Assembly (NCBI RefSeq): GCF_020991365.1
Contig: NZ_JAJLRA010000004.1
Span: 124,001-188,000 of the forward strand
Direction: 5' to 3'
DNA: 64,000 nucleotides
Origin: Streptacidiphilus sp. ASG 303
Lineage (GTDB): Bacteria > Actinomycetota > Actinomycetes > Streptomycetales > Streptomycetaceae
In this document: positions 9,103 through 17,652 of the stretch, in pieces
How positions within the stretch are numbered: position 1 is the first letter of the stretch
Layout of the letters: every line of letters begins with the position of its first letter
Position numbers and translations under genes: made by a program
Notes under the pieces: model-generated
What the model saw: the letters and a program-made list of their open reading frames with translations, nothing else
Told to the model about the DNA's origin: nothing
The model's database searches: none

Positions 9103-10521
9103 GTGGGGGCACTGCAGCCCGGACGGCACGGGGCGGGGCGCGGGTTCGCGGTGGACGGCTTCGCACCGCGGCCCCCGGACGGGTCCGCCCGGGCCGAGGG
9201 CCGGGCGCTCCGCAAGCGGGTGCCCCGGCGCCGCCACGCCGACTTCGCCCCCGCCGCCGACCGGCCCGACGCCGTCCGCGCCGTCGAGGAGTCCAACGCC
9301 GGCCGGCTGGAGCACCTCGTCCCCATCCGCACCGGCCGGATGGCCGCCTCGCCCTTCGCCTTCCTGCGCGGCTCGGCGGGCCTCATGGCGGCGGACCTCG
9401 CCGCCACGCCCGTCACCGGGATCACCGCCCAGCTCTGCGGGGACGCCCACGCCGGCAACTTCGGCCTCTACGGCGACGCCCGCGGCGCGCTGGTCATCGA
9501 CATCAACGACTTCGACGAGACCGTGCCCGGCCCCTGGGAGTGGGACCTCAAGCGCCTCGCCGCCAGCCTCGTCCTGGCCGGCCGCGAGTGCGGCGCCTCC
9601 GAGGACGCCTGCCGGACGGCCGCCCGCGACGCCGCCGGCGCCTACCGCCGCACCATGCGCCTGCTCGCGGGCCTGTCCGCCATGGACGCCTGGAACGCCA
9701 TCGCCGACGAGAGCCTCGTCTCCCACGCCGACGCCCACGACCTCGCCGGCACCCTGGAGCGGGTGGCCGTCAAGGCGCAGCGCAACACCAGCGCCCGCTT
9801 CGCCGCCCGCTCCGCCCGGCGGACCGCCGACGGCCGGTGGCGCCTCACCGCCGCCCCGCCGGTGCTCAGCGAGGTCCCGGACGCGGAGGCCGCCGCCGTC
9901 GCCGGCTCCCTCGCCGCGTACGCGGCCGCCCTCGCCCCCGACCGGCACCCGCTGCTCGCCCGCCACACCGTGCAGGACGTCGCCTTCCGCGTGGTCGGCA
10001 CCGGCAGCGTCGGCACCCGCTCCTACGTGGTGCTCCTCACCGACCACCGGGACGAGCCGCTGGTGCTCCAGGTCAAGGAGGCCCGGCCGTCCGTGCTGCT
10101 GCCCCACCTGGAGCGGGCCGGCCTGCCCGTCCCCGGGCCCGGGGAGCACGAGGGGCGGCGGGTGGTCCTCGGCCAGAAGCGGATGCAGGTCGTCAGCGAC
10201 GTCCTGCTGGGCTGGACCACCGTGGAGGGGCGGCCCTACCAGGTGCGGCAGTTCCGCAACCGCAAGGGCAGCGTCGACCCCGGCGCACTGCCCGCCGACC
10301 AGCTCGACGACTACGGCCGGATGACCGGCGCCCTGCTGGCCCGCGCCCACGCCCACACCGCCGACCCGGGCGCGATCGCGGGCTACTGCGGCCGCGGCGA
10401 GGTGCTGGACGAGGCGGTCGCGGCCTTCGCCGTCGCCTACGCGGACCGCACGGAGGCCGACCACGCCGACCTGGTGGCGGCCGTCCGCACCGGCCGCCTC
10501 CCCGCGGAGACCGGTGTGTGA
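9103..10521 (+). CDS. DUF2252 family protein
   Basis: Protein of 472 aa with the hallmarks of DUF2252, a family with a distant kinase-like fold. Motifs are LCGDAHAGNFG (near residue 115), INDFDETVPGPWEWDLKRLA (near 145), and VLQVKEARPSVL plus GQKRMQVVSDVLLGWT in the C-terminal half. The biochemical function is not established; resemblance to aminoglycoside-phosphotransferase-like folds suggests nucleotide binding. The GTG start is supported by GGGGAGC at a 4-nt spacing. Monocistronic, ended by a hairpin. Confidence 0.88.
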   Translation: MGALQPGRHGAGRGFAVDGFAPRPPDGSARAEGRALRKRVPRRRHADFAPAADRPDAVRAVEESNAGRLEHLVPIRTGRMAASPFAFLRGSAGLMAADLAATPVTGITAQLCGDAHAGNFGLYGDARGALVIDINDFDETVPGPWEWDLKRLAASLVLAGRECGASEDACRTAARDAAGAYRRTMRLLAGLSAMDAWNAIADESLVSHADAHDLAGTLERVAVKAQRNTSARFAARSARRTADGRWRLTAAPPVLSEVPDAEAAAVAGSLAAYAAALAPDRHPLLARHTVQDVAFRVVGTGSVGTRSYVVLLTDHRDEPLVLQVKEARPSVLLPHLERAGLPVPGPGEHEGRRVVLGQKRMQVVSDVLLGWTTVEGRPYQVRQFRNRKGSVDPGALPADQLDDYGRMTGALLARAHAHTADPGAIAGYCGRGEVLDEAVAAFAVAYADRTEADHADLVAAVRTGRLPAETGV

Positions 10522-10593
10522 CGACGGCCCCGGGGTCCCGCCGGTCCCCGGCCGCGGGCGGTCCGCCGCCGGTCCGCCGCCGGTCCGCTGGGT

Positions 10594-10621
10594 CCCGCCC
10601 GCCGTGACGGCGGCGGGCGGG
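10594..10621 (+). terminator. Terminator after DUF2252 gene
   Basis: A perfect 11-bp GC stem (arms 10594-10604 and 10611-10621) with a 6-nt loop. Just before it, GGTCCGCCGCC is directly repeated. Confidence 0.6.
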
Positions 10622-10686
10622 CCGCGCCCCGCTGTGTAGGGTGAGGAGCCGCCCCGGCCGGACGAGTGGAGCAGCGAGGCGATCAC

Positions 10687-11490
10687 GTGACCGCGGAGAG
10701 CCCGGTCCGCTGGACGGACCCCGACGAGCAGGCCCTCGAACTGAAGGTGGCCGCGGTGGAGGCGGCCCTCGTCGACCTGGAGATCGAGGTCGAGACCCTC
10801 CGGGTCGAGATCGACAACTTCGCCCTCCTGCACCACCAGCGCCTGGGGCCGATGTACGTCCACCTCGACGAGCTGGAGGCGCTGATCGCCGAGGCCGTCG
10901 CCGCCCGCACCGGGGACGCCGAGGACATCCGCCGCGCCTACGAGGCGCGCAGCGCCGTCACCCCGATGCCCGACCTCGGCGGGGCCGGCGGCCTCGGCGG
11001 GTTCGGCGGCCCGGCCGGGGCGGACGCCGCCGCCCTGCCGGAGGCCCCGCGCCGGGTGCGCCCGTCGCGGGAGGTCCAGCGGCTCTACCGCGACCTGGCC
11101 CGCCGCGCCCACCCCGACCTCAGCACGGACCCGGCGGAGCAGCAGCGGCGCAGCGCCTTCGTCGCCCGTGTCAACGAGGCCTACGCGCGCGGCGACGAGG
11201 CCGCGCTGCACGCCCTCGCCGCGGAGTGGGCGGCCGCCCCCGGGGCGGCGCCCGAGCCGGAGGCCCCCGACCGTACCGCCTGGCTGAACCAGCGCCTGGC
11301 GTGGCTGGTCCGCCGGATCGAGCAGCTGGCGGAGGAGCAGGTGAGGCTGGAGTCCGGCCCCATGGGCCGCCTGCTGAAGCTCGCCCCCGACGACCCGGAC
11401 CGCCTGCTGGAGGAGATCGCGGAGGAGCTGCTGGCCCGCTCCGCCCGCCGGCAGGCCGAACTGGAGCGGCTGCTCGGCCCCGCGGGGTGA
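10687..11490 (+). CDS. J-domain protein with N-terminal coiled coil
   Basis: Protein of 267 aa. Residues 10-75 form a predicted coiled coil rich in Glu, Leu and Val, followed by a Gly-rich hinge (near 95-115). A J-domain-like segment (about 125-180) contains LYRDLARRAHPDLS with the HPD signature needed to stimulate Hsp70 ATPase, and NEAYARGDEA. A second helical, charged part closes the protein. It has no DnaJ zinc finger, so it is a class III J protein whose Hsp70 and client are unknown. The GTG start has GCGAGG 7 nt upstream; a GTG 21 nt earlier has no site. A TAGGGT -10-like box lies at 10637. Confidence 0.8.
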   Translation: MTAESPVRWTDPDEQALELKVAAVEAALVDLEIEVETLRVEIDNFALLHHQRLGPMYVHLDELEALIAEAVAARTGDAEDIRRAYEARSAVTPMPDLGGAGGLGGFGGPAGADAAALPEAPRRVRPSREVQRLYRDLARRAHPDLSTDPAEQQRRSAFVARVNEAYARGDEAALHALAAEWAAAPGAAPEPEAPDRTAWLNQRLAWLVRRIEQLAEEQVRLESGPMGRLLKLAPDDPDRLLEEIAEELLARSARRQAELERLLGPAG

Positions 11491-11657
11491 GCGGGCGGGC
11501 CGTGCGGCCCGTACGGCTGCTGCGGCCCGTGCCACTGTTCCGGTCCGCCCTGTCCGCCTGTCCCGTCCGGTGCGGGCGGGGCCGGGTGGCCCGCGTGGTC
11601 CGTCCGGTCGGGCGACAATGGGCGGACGCGACCCGTCGAACCCCAGGAGAACCGCCC

Positions 11658-11987
11658 ATGTTCCGCTCCCAGGTCCCCTCCGTGGACGCCGCCGCCGTAC
11701 CGGCCGGCGCCGCACTGCTCGACGTCCGCGAGCAGGACGAGTGGGACGCCGGCCACGTCGAGGGGGCCCTGCACGTCCCCATGGGCCACGTCCCCGCCCG
11801 GCTCGGCGAGCTGCCCGACGGCCGGCTGTACGTGCTGTGCCGGGTCGGCGGCCGCTCCGCCCAGGTCGTGCAGTACCTGGTCGCCCAGGGCCGCGACGCG
11901 GTCAACGTCGACGGCGGCATGCACGCCTGGGCGTCCGCCGGGCGCCCGATGGCCGCCACCGGCGGGGCCGAGCCCTACGTGCTCTGA
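11658..11987 (+). CDS. Single-domain rhodanese-like protein
   Basis: Protein of 109 aa made of one rhodanese domain. It shows LLDVREQDEWDAGHVEGALH (the CH2A-type start) and an active-site loop CRVGGRS with Cys61 as the presumed persulfide carrier. Likely role is sulfurtransfer or thiol chemistry in the cytoplasm; the acceptor is unknown. The ATG has AGGAGA 8 nt upstream. It stands alone between the J-domain and GNAT genes. Confidence 0.9.
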   Translation: MFRSQVPSVDAAAVPAGAALLDVREQDEWDAGHVEGALHVPMGHVPARLGELPDGRLYVLCRVGGRSAQVVQYLVAQGRDAVNVDGGMHAWASAGRPMAATGGAEPYVL

Positions 11988-12139
11988 CCGGCGCACCGCG
12001 GACGGCCGCGGCCCCGCACGTCCCCGCCGTCCGCGGATCCGCCCCCGGGCCTCCCTGTCCGGGGGCATACTTGTCGATCATCCGGCGGCCGGGCCGTGCC
12101 CGGCCGCGGCGGATTTCGCACGCGTCACGGGGAGCGGAC

Positions 12140-12658
12140 ATGGCCGGCACGACGGAGACGGCGGACACGGCGGGCACGGCCGGGGCGGCGGTGGAGCTGC
12201 GGGCGATCGGCCCGGAGGAGGCCGCGGACCTGCACGCCGGAGGCACCGGAGGCATCCCCTGGGTGGCCGACGGCCCGTACGACGGCACCCGCGACGCCGC
12301 CGGCATGCTGGCGAAGGCCGCCGCGGCCGGGCTGTACCGGCCCGAGTGGGGGATGTGGGCGGTGGTCCGCCGCAGCGACGGCGCCGCCGTGGGCGGCATC
12401 GGCTTCCACGGCGTGCCGCAGGACGGCCGCGTCGAGATCGGCTACGACCTGGCCCCCTCCGCCCGCGGCAACGGGCACGCCACCGAGGCGGTCCGGCTGG
12501 TGACGGCCCTGGCGCTGGCCTCCGCCGAGGCGGTCGCCGTGGTCGAGGCGGCCGTCGAGTCCGGCAACACGCCCTCGCAGCGCGTGCTGGAGCGGGCCGG
12601 CTACCGGTACGTGGGCAGGGACGGCGAGGGGCTGCTCCGCTACGAGCACCGGGCCTGA
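12140..12658 (+). CDS. GNAT family N-acetyltransferase
   Basis: Protein of 172 aa resembling the RimJ/RimL-type acetyltransferases. After a Thr/Ala-rich leader it shows GGIGFHGVP, VEIGYDLAPSARGNGHATEA (the acetyl-CoA pyrophosphate loop with R-G-N-G-H-A) and SGNTPSQRVLERAGYRYVG, the usual C-terminal strand and helix. The substrate, either an amino-terminal amine or a small molecule, cannot be assigned. The ATG is preceded by GGGGAGC at 5 nt. A CATACT -10-like box lies near 12069. Confidence 0.88.
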   Translation: MAGTTETADTAGTAGAAVELRAIGPEEAADLHAGGTGGIPWVADGPYDGTRDAAGMLAKAAAAGLYRPEWGMWAVVRRSDGAAVGGIGFHGVPQDGRVEIGYDLAPSARGNGHATEAVRLVTALALASAEAVAVVEAAVESGNTPSQRVLERAGYRYVGRDGEGLLRYEHRA

Positions 12659-12765
12659 CAAAGCCGGACGGAACGGGCGGGGACTTCCCCGGCGCTGTCG
12701 CCCGGGCCGCCTCCTCGGTACCGTGCGGGGACGCAAGGCGAGCGGGTGAGGTGTCCGGGAGCGTG

Positions 12766-13614
12766 ATGGAGCAGCCCAGCCGCGCGGTGCCCGGGCAGCC
12801 GGACGCCGCGCCCGACGGGCCGGTGGAGCACCCGGCCGCCCGACCCTCCGGGCCCGGCACCCCGGATCCGCCCGGCACGACCGGTGCGGCTGGTGCGCCT
12901 GACGCGCCCGACGCGTCGGAGGGCCCGGGGACACCGGTCGCGGGCCCGGTCGCGGGCCCGGCCGCCGAGGTCCCGGCGGCCCCCGCCGGCCGTACCTGGT
13001 CAGCCCCCGCCCTCGCCGTCCTCTGCCTCGTCGCCGTGCTGCTCCCGACCGCCGCCGCGTGGCACCTGGCCGCGGTCTTCCTGCACGTCGCCCCGTCCAA
13101 CTCGGTCTCCCAGCGCTACCAGAAGGACGTCGACGCCTGGGTCTACCCCGAGTTCGAGCAGAACTGGAAGCTCTTCGCCCCCAACCCGCTCCAGCAGAAC
13201 ATCGCCGTCGAGGCCCGGGTGAAGACCCTCGGCCCCGACGGCAGCCACCACACCGGCGACTGGATCGGCCTCACCGCACAGGACGCCGCCGCGATCCGCC
13301 ACAACCCGGCCCCCGGCCACGTCGAGCAGAACCTCCTGCGCCGCGCCTGGGACGTGTACAGCGACTCCCACGACGACAAGGGAGCGAGCACCCAGGGCCC
13401 GCGCGGGGACCTGCTGCAGGAGTACCTCAAGCGGGTCGTGCTGCAGCGCGTCGGCCGCGAGCGGCACGGCGAGCAGGTCATCGAGGTGCAGGTGCGCTCC
13501 GCCACCTCCAACGTCGCCCCGCCGCCGTGGTCCGCCGAGAAGTGGTCCACCGCGCCCTCCTACCGGGAGGCGCCGTGGTGGCCGGTGACCGACGAGGACT
13601 ACACGGGACTCTGA
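12766..13614 (+). CDS. DUF5819 family membrane-anchored protein
   Basis: Protein of 282 aa with a Pro/Ala/Gly-rich cytoplasmic N-terminus (1-80) and one membrane segment (about 83-108, LAVLCLVAVLLPTAAAWHLA). The extracytoplasmic domain holds YPEFEQNWKLFAPNPLQQNI, the motif by which DUF5819 is recognised. DUF5819 is typically encoded next to an HTTM-domain protein, exactly as here: only 1 nt separates its stop from the next ATG. The start is uncertain: GTG at 12763 or 12751 is possible, and GGGAG favours 12763/12766. Function is unknown; the pairing suggests one membrane complex. Confidence 0.82.
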   Translation: MEQPSRAVPGQPDAAPDGPVEHPAARPSGPGTPDPPGTTGAAGAPDAPDASEGPGTPVAGPVAGPAAEVPAAPAGRTWSAPALAVLCLVAVLLPTAAAWHLAAVFLHVAPSNSVSQRYQKDVDAWVYPEFEQNWKLFAPNPLQQNIAVEARVKTLGPDGSHHTGDWIGLTAQDAAAIRHNPAPGHVEQNLLRRAWDVYSDSHDDKGASTQGPRGDLLQEYLKRVVLQRVGRERHGEQVIEVQVRSATSNVAPPPWSAEKWSTAPSYREAPWWPVTDEDYTGL

Positions 13615-13615
13615 G

Positions 13616-15037
13616 ATGGACACGGAAACCGGATCCGCCGCGACGCCCCCCGCGACGCCCCCCGCGACGCCCTCCGCGACGCCCTCCGCAGGCCCGGCAC
13701 CGGCCGCCGCCCCCGCCGTGCCGGCGGCCCGCCGGCCCGCCGCCGTGCCGCCGGCCGCCGCCGCACCGGAAGGCGCCGCCCCCGCGTCGGCCGTGCTGCC
13801 CGCGCCCCGGGCCGCCGGGGACGGCGGCACCGCCCGTCCCCCGGCGCGGCGCCCCCTCTCCCGGGCCGGCCGCAGCCTCGCCGCCGCCTTCGACGCCTTC
13901 ACCGGGCGCGTCCTCGGCCCCTACCAGGCGGCCGTGGTCCGCATCGGCTTCGGCCTCACCTTCACCGCCTTCCTGCTGCGCGAGTGGCCCGACCGGCGCG
14001 TCCTCTACGGCGACCGCTCGCCGCTCGGCGCGGACATGCTCCGGCGGCTGCTCGCCGACAACCACGCCCTCACCCTCCTCTCCTGGTCCGCCGGGCGCTG
14101 GTGGTTCGAGCTCGTCTACCACGCGGCCCTGGCCGCCGCCGTCGCCGTGGTCCTCGGCTGGCGGACCCGGGCGATGACCGTGCTCTTCATGCTCGGCGTG
14201 CTCTCCGTCCAGAACCGCGACGTCTTCGTCGGCGACGGCGGCGACAACGTCATCCACCTCATGGCGGTCTACCTGGTCTTCACCCGCTGCGGCCGCGTCT
14301 GGTCGCTGGACTCCCGGCGCGAGCGGCTGCACGGCCCCGGCGCGGGGCGCGCCGGGGTGGTGCTCTGGTCGGTCCTGGGCGTGCTGCTCGCGGCGGCGCA
14401 GCTCTCCGGCTTCGACCGCGGCTCCCTGGCCATGACCTCCGGGACCTGGCCCCACCTGGGCTGGGGCTCGGTCCTGTGGGCGATGTGGGCCTGCCACGGC
14501 GCCTGGTACGCGGTCGGGCGCCGCCTGCCCGGGCACGAGCTGCGCGCCCTGCTCGACGCGGGCGCCACCGTGCTGCACAACTGCGCGATGCTGGTCATCG
14601 CCGCCCAGGTGTGCCTCATCTACTCCACGGCCGGCTGGTACAAGGTCCAGGGCTCCCGCTGGCAGGACGGCACCGCCCTGTACTACCCGCTCCACCTGGA
14701 CTACTTCACGCCGTGGCCCTGGCTGGCCGGACTGCTGGCCGGGAACATGGTCGCGGTCTTCCTGATCTCGTACGGCACGGTGGCCGTCCAGGTCGCCTTC
14801 CCGTTCACACTGGCCAACCGGCGGGTGAAGAACGTCCTGCTGGCGCTGATGATGACCGAGCACGCCGCCATCGCGGTCACCCTCGGCCTGCCGGTCTTCT
14901 CCCTGGCGATGATCTCGGCGGACGCGGTCTTCCTCCCGACCGGCTTCCTGCTCTGGGCCGGGGGGCGGGCCGCCGGGCTCGTGCGCCGGGCATATGCAAC
15001 CGGGCGCCCCGCCGAAAGCGCCACGCCATCCCCATGA
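13616..15037 (+). CDS. HTTM-domain (vitamin K-dependent carboxylase-like) membrane protein
   Basis: Multi-pass membrane protein of 473 aa. An 80-residue Ala/Pro-rich N-terminus includes a 12-bp DNA repeat (ATPP units). The HTTM core follows: a first helix with VVRIGFGLTFTAFLLREWPD, LYGDRSPLG, then many helices up to residue 460, including IYSTAGWYKVQGSRWQDGTA. HTTM domains are homologous to the membrane part of gamma-glutamyl carboxylase, but bacterial members have no proven substrate. It is translationally linked to the DUF5819 gene upstream, and the two probably work together at the membrane. Confidence 0.85.
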   Translation: MDTETGSAATPPATPPATPSATPSAGPAPAAAPAVPAARRPAAVPPAAAAPEGAAPASAVLPAPRAAGDGGTARPPARRPLSRAGRSLAAAFDAFTGRVLGPYQAAVVRIGFGLTFTAFLLREWPDRRVLYGDRSPLGADMLRRLLADNHALTLLSWSAGRWWFELVYHAALAAAVAVVLGWRTRAMTVLFMLGVLSVQNRDVFVGDGGDNVIHLMAVYLVFTRCGRVWSLDSRRERLHGPGAGRAGVVLWSVLGVLLAAAQLSGFDRGSLAMTSGTWPHLGWGSVLWAMWACHGAWYAVGRRLPGHELRALLDAGATVLHNCAMLVIAAQVCLIYSTAGWYKVQGSRWQDGTALYYPLHLDYFTPWPWLAGLLAGNMVAVFLISYGTVAVQVAFPFTLANRRVKNVLLALMMTEHAAIAVTLGLPVFSLAMISADAVFLPTGFLLWAGGRAAGLVRRAYATGRPAESATPSP

Positions 15038-15085
15038 CCTCGTTGACCAGGGCGGACGTACGCTCCTGAGAAAGCGGGTGCCCTG

Positions 15086-15928
15086 ATGGCCGACGACGAC
15101 CGCCCTGTCCTGCTGCGCTCCACCTTCCCCGTCACCGGGCAGCCGGTCCGGGTGGTCATGATCGCGGGTGAGCCGTGGTTCGCCACGGCGGACGTCTGCA
15201 AGGTGCTGGACCGGGGCAGCCCCAGCCACATCCGCAAGCTGGTGCGGGAGGACGAGACCCGGGTGGTCGACCTGCGCTCGGCAACCCTGACCTCAAGTCA
15301 GGGTTGCGGAATCGATGCAGGTCACCATGCCTACGAGGGCGGGAATCCACTGATCAACGTGATCAGCGAGTCCGGCCTCTACACGGTGGTCATGCGCTCC
15401 CGGAAGCCCAACGCCGAGCCCTTCCGGGCCTGGGTCACCCGGGAGCTGCTGCCGTCCGTCCGCCGCGGCGACACCGGCACCGCCGCGCAGCAGGCGCGGA
15501 TGGCCGAGACCCTGGCCGAGGCGATCGGCCCCCGGGTGGAGGTGGTGGCCCGGCTCGACGGGACCGTGGAGGACGGCATCCACCTCATGGCCGACGGCAC
15601 CGTCCACTGCCGCCACGGCGCGATGGAGATCTGCCCGCCGCACGCCGAGGGGCCGGGCGGGCCGCCCTTCGGCCCGTACTACCGCTGCCCGGAGGCCCGG
15701 CGGGTCGGCATCTGCGGCAGCCGGGAGGTCCGCGGCTGCGCGCCGGTGAAGCTGGTGGACGTCGCCCGGCGGGTCAACGAGGGCGCCGCGGCCGGGCACC
15801 GCACCGCCGGTGACGCCTCCGGGACCGGCCCCGTCGACACCGGCCGGCTCTTCTACTCCGTCCCCGAGCAGCGCGTCTACGGCACCCCGCGCCAGCTCGC
15901 GGAGGTCCTGCGGGCCATGCGGTCCTGA
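15086..15928 (+). CDS. BRO-N domain (phage antirepressor-like) protein
   Basis: Protein of 280 aa. The N-terminal BRO-N domain (about 8-130) shows VRVVMIAGEPWFATADVCKVL, SPSHIRKLVREDETRVVDL, LINVISESGLYTVVMRSRKP and FRAWVTRELLPSVR, all typical of phage antirepressors. A 23-residue insertion (about 66-88) separates two of these blocks, and its DNA forms an 11-bp inverted repeat. The C-terminal half (150-280) has Cys/His residues (VHCRHGAMEICPPH, YYRCPEARRVGICGSRE) that could bind metal. Chromosomal BRO-N genes are common in streptomycetes without a prophage. Function unknown; DNA binding is inferred. Confidence 0.82.
   Translation: MADDDRPVLLRSTFPVTGQPVRVVMIAGEPWFATADVCKVLDRGSPSHIRKLVREDETRVVDLRSATLTSSQGCGIDAGHHAYEGGNPLINVISESGLYTVVMRSRKPNAEPFRAWVTRELLPSVRRGDTGTAAQQARMAETLAEAIGPRVEVVARLDGTVEDGIHLMADGTVHCRHGAMEICPPHAEGPGGPPFGPYYRCPEARRVGICGSREVRGCAPVKLVDVARRVNEGAAAGHRTAGDASGTGPVDTGRLFYSVPEQRVYGTPRQLAEVLRAMRS
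15281..15307. repeat. Perfect 11-bp inverted repeat inside the BRO-N gene
   Basis: Arms GCAACCCTGAC (15281-15291) and GTCAGGGTTGC (15297-15307) flank CTCAA. It lies in the insertion of the BRO-N domain and is less GC-rich than its surroundings. It may be an operator or an mRNA hairpin. Confidence 0.7.
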
Positions 15929-15961
15929 GGGCGCCCGAGCGGCCCCGGCTACCCTCGTGGC

Positions 15962-16720
15962 GTGAGCAGCAGCACCCCCACCGGACAGGACGACGGAGCC
16001 CCGCACGAGGGCCGCCCCCACGACGGCGACCGGCACGACGCCGACCGGCACGACGCCGACCGGCACGAGGGCGACTGGCACGACGGCGAGCAGTACGACG
16101 ACGGCTTCGGCCGGGAGGTCGGCGTCGGCCCGCACCCGCTGCCGTGGCCGGAGGGGGACCGGTACGACCCGGAGCTGCTGGCGAACGGCGACCGCCGCAA
16201 CGTGGTCGACCGCTACCGGTACTGGACCCGGGAGGCGGTGGTCGCCGACCTCGACACCCGCCGCCACTCCTTCCACGTCGCCGTGGAGAACTGGTCGCAC
16301 GACTTCAACATCGGCTCGGTGGTGCGGACGGCCAACGCGTTCCTCGCCGAGCAGGTCCACATCGTGGGCCGCCGCCGCTGGAACCGGCGCGGCGCCATGG
16401 TGACCGACCGGTACCAGCACGTCCGCCACCACCCGGACGTCGCCTCGCTGGCCGCCTTCGCCGCCGCCCGCGACCTGCCGATCGTCGGCATCGACAACCT
16501 GCCGGGGGCGGTCCCGCTGGAGTCGACCGAGCTGCCGCGCCGCTGCGTGCTGCTCTTCGGCCAGGAGGGGCCGGGCCTCACCGAGGAGGCGTGGGAGCAC
16601 GCGTCGCTGGTGTGCTCCATCGCCCAGTTCGGCTCGACCCGGTCCATCAACGCGGGTGCGGCCGCCGCCGTCGCCATGCACGCCTGGGTCCGCGCCCACG
16701 CGGAGGTCCCGGGGGCCTGA
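15962..16720 (+). CDS. SpoU/TrmH-type RNA 2'-O-methyltransferase
   Basis: SPOUT-family protein of 252 aa. Motif 1 is ENWSHDFNIGSVVRTANAF (N and R are catalytic or cofactor residues), motif 2 LLFGQEGPGLTEEAWE and motif 3 CSIAQFGSTRSINAGAAAAV. It should methylate a ribose in rRNA or tRNA; the site cannot be read from sequence. The N-terminal 80 residues are an extension rich in His and Asp, built by five 15-bp repeats. GTG lies 6 nt after a TACCCT -10 box with no ribosome site, so the mRNA is probably leaderless. Convergent with the flavin-binding gene. Confidence 0.9.
   Translation: MSSSTPTGQDDGAPHEGRPHDGDRHDADRHDADRHEGDWHDGEQYDDGFGREVGVGPHPLPWPEGDRYDPELLANGDRRNVVDRYRYWTREAVVADLDTRRHSFHVAVENWSHDFNIGSVVRTANAFLAEQVHIVGRRRWNRRGAMVTDRYQHVRHHPDVASLAAFAAARDLPIVGIDNLPGAVPLESTELPRRCVLLFGQEGPGLTEEAWEHASLVCSIAQFGSTRSINAGAAAAVAMHAWVRAHAEVPGA
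16019..16093 (+). repeat. 15-bp coding minisatellite (HDADR units)
   Basis: Five in-frame units related to CACGACGCCGACCGG; two are identical and the others differ by 1-4 bases. They encode a His/Asp-rich stretch in the extension of the SpoU-type enzyme. Confidence 0.9.
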
Positions 16721-16745
16721 CCGCCGGTCAGTGCTCCACCGGCGG
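16721..16745. terminator. Hairpin between convergent genes
   Basis: CCGCCGGT (16721-16728) and ACCGGCGG (16738-16745) form an 8-bp stem directly after the SpoU stop and overlapping the 3' end of the opposite gene. A bidirectional terminator is plausible. Confidence 0.45.
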
Positions 16746-17636
16746 GTTGGCGGGGGAGTACTCCGGGTCGGACCAGCGCAGCGGGCTCGCCCCGGGGAGG
16801 TCCACCACGTCGGTGACCGCGAACTCGACGGCCGTGCCGCCGGAGGGCCCGCCGCGCACCGTGCGGGCGGTGCCGGAGAGCAGCAGGGCGGCGCCGCCCG
16901 CCCAGTCCGGGAGGAGCAGGCCGGCGGCCGGGTTGACCTCCAGGTTGCCCAGGGTCATGAACATGGTGTTGCCCGGGTACTCGGGCCAGCGCAGCCGGTC
17001 CGGGCCCAGGACCTCCAGGAAGCCGGGGTTGCCGCCGCGGTGGGAGGCGTCGGCGTCGCCCCGGTCGTCGGCCGTCGCCACGAAGAAGGTGTCGGCTGAG
17101 CCGAGCCGGGACTGCTGGTCGGCGGTGAGCGAGGTGCCGCGTACCGCCGGGCCGCGCGCGGGCACGGGTCCGGGGGCGGGCCCGGCGGGCTCGAGGGTGC
17201 GGCGCCGCTGGATGTACCTGGGGCAGTTGGCGTAGACCTGGTCGGCGTCGACCAGCAGCCCGCCGCCGTGCGGGCGGGAGCGGCCGTTGACCCGCATCCG
17301 GCGGCGCCCCGCGGGGTCCAGGGCGAGGGTGCCGACCTTCGCCGGTCCGGCGAGCGCCTCGGCGAGCGGGTCGCCCGGCCCGGGCGGGGCGGCCACCGCC
17401 AGGGTGTGCTCGTCCGGGGCGGTGACGAAGCCGGCGGGCCCGGTCAGCAGGGTGGCCCAGAGCCGGCCCGCGCCGTCGGCGGCGCCCAGGACCAGCATCC
17501 GGCGCTCGGCCAGGAAGGCGGCGGCGACCGGCGGGACGGTGGAGCGGATGGAGCGGCCGACGTGGTCGGCGCTGTCCAGGACGCCCGCCCGTGCCTGTAC
17601 GGCGCGCTCGCCGAGGTGGAAAGGGGCGACGGTCAC
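16728..17636 (-). CDS. Pyridoxamine 5'-phosphate oxidase-like FMN-binding protein
   Basis: Protein of 302 aa with the split-barrel PNPOx-like fold. Visible features are RSIRSTVPPVAAAFLAERRM near residue 30, VYANCPRYIQRR near 140, and a second half with SADTFFVATADDRGDADASHRGGNPGF (175-205) and PGNTMFMTLGNLEVNPAAGLLLPDW (225-250), both typical of this family. It probably binds FMN or F420 and acts on an unknown substrate. The GTG start follows the VOC gene by 16 nt, so both form one operon controlled from the divergent promoter near 18.1 kb. Confidence 0.83.
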   Translation of the reverse strand: MTVAPFHLGERAVQARAGVLDSADHVGRSIRSTVPPVAAAFLAERRMLVLGAADGAGRLWATLLTGPAGFVTAPDEHTLAVAAPPGPGDPLAEALAGPAKVGTLALDPAGRRRMRVNGRSRPHGGGLLVDADQVYANCPRYIQRRRTLEPAGPAPGPVPARGPAVRGTSLTADQQSRLGSADTFFVATADDRGDADASHRGGNPGFLEVLGPDRLRWPEYPGNTMFMTLGNLEVNPAAGLLLPDWAGGAALLLSGTARTVRGGPSGGTAVEFAVTDVVDLPGASPLRWSDPEYSPANPPVEH

Positions 17637-17652
17637 GGCAGATGCCCTCGGC

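Noticed and set aside
15086-15928. BRO-N gene as part of a prophage
   Set aside because: Neighbours are ordinary chromosomal genes (HTTM protein, RNA methyltransferase) with matching composition.
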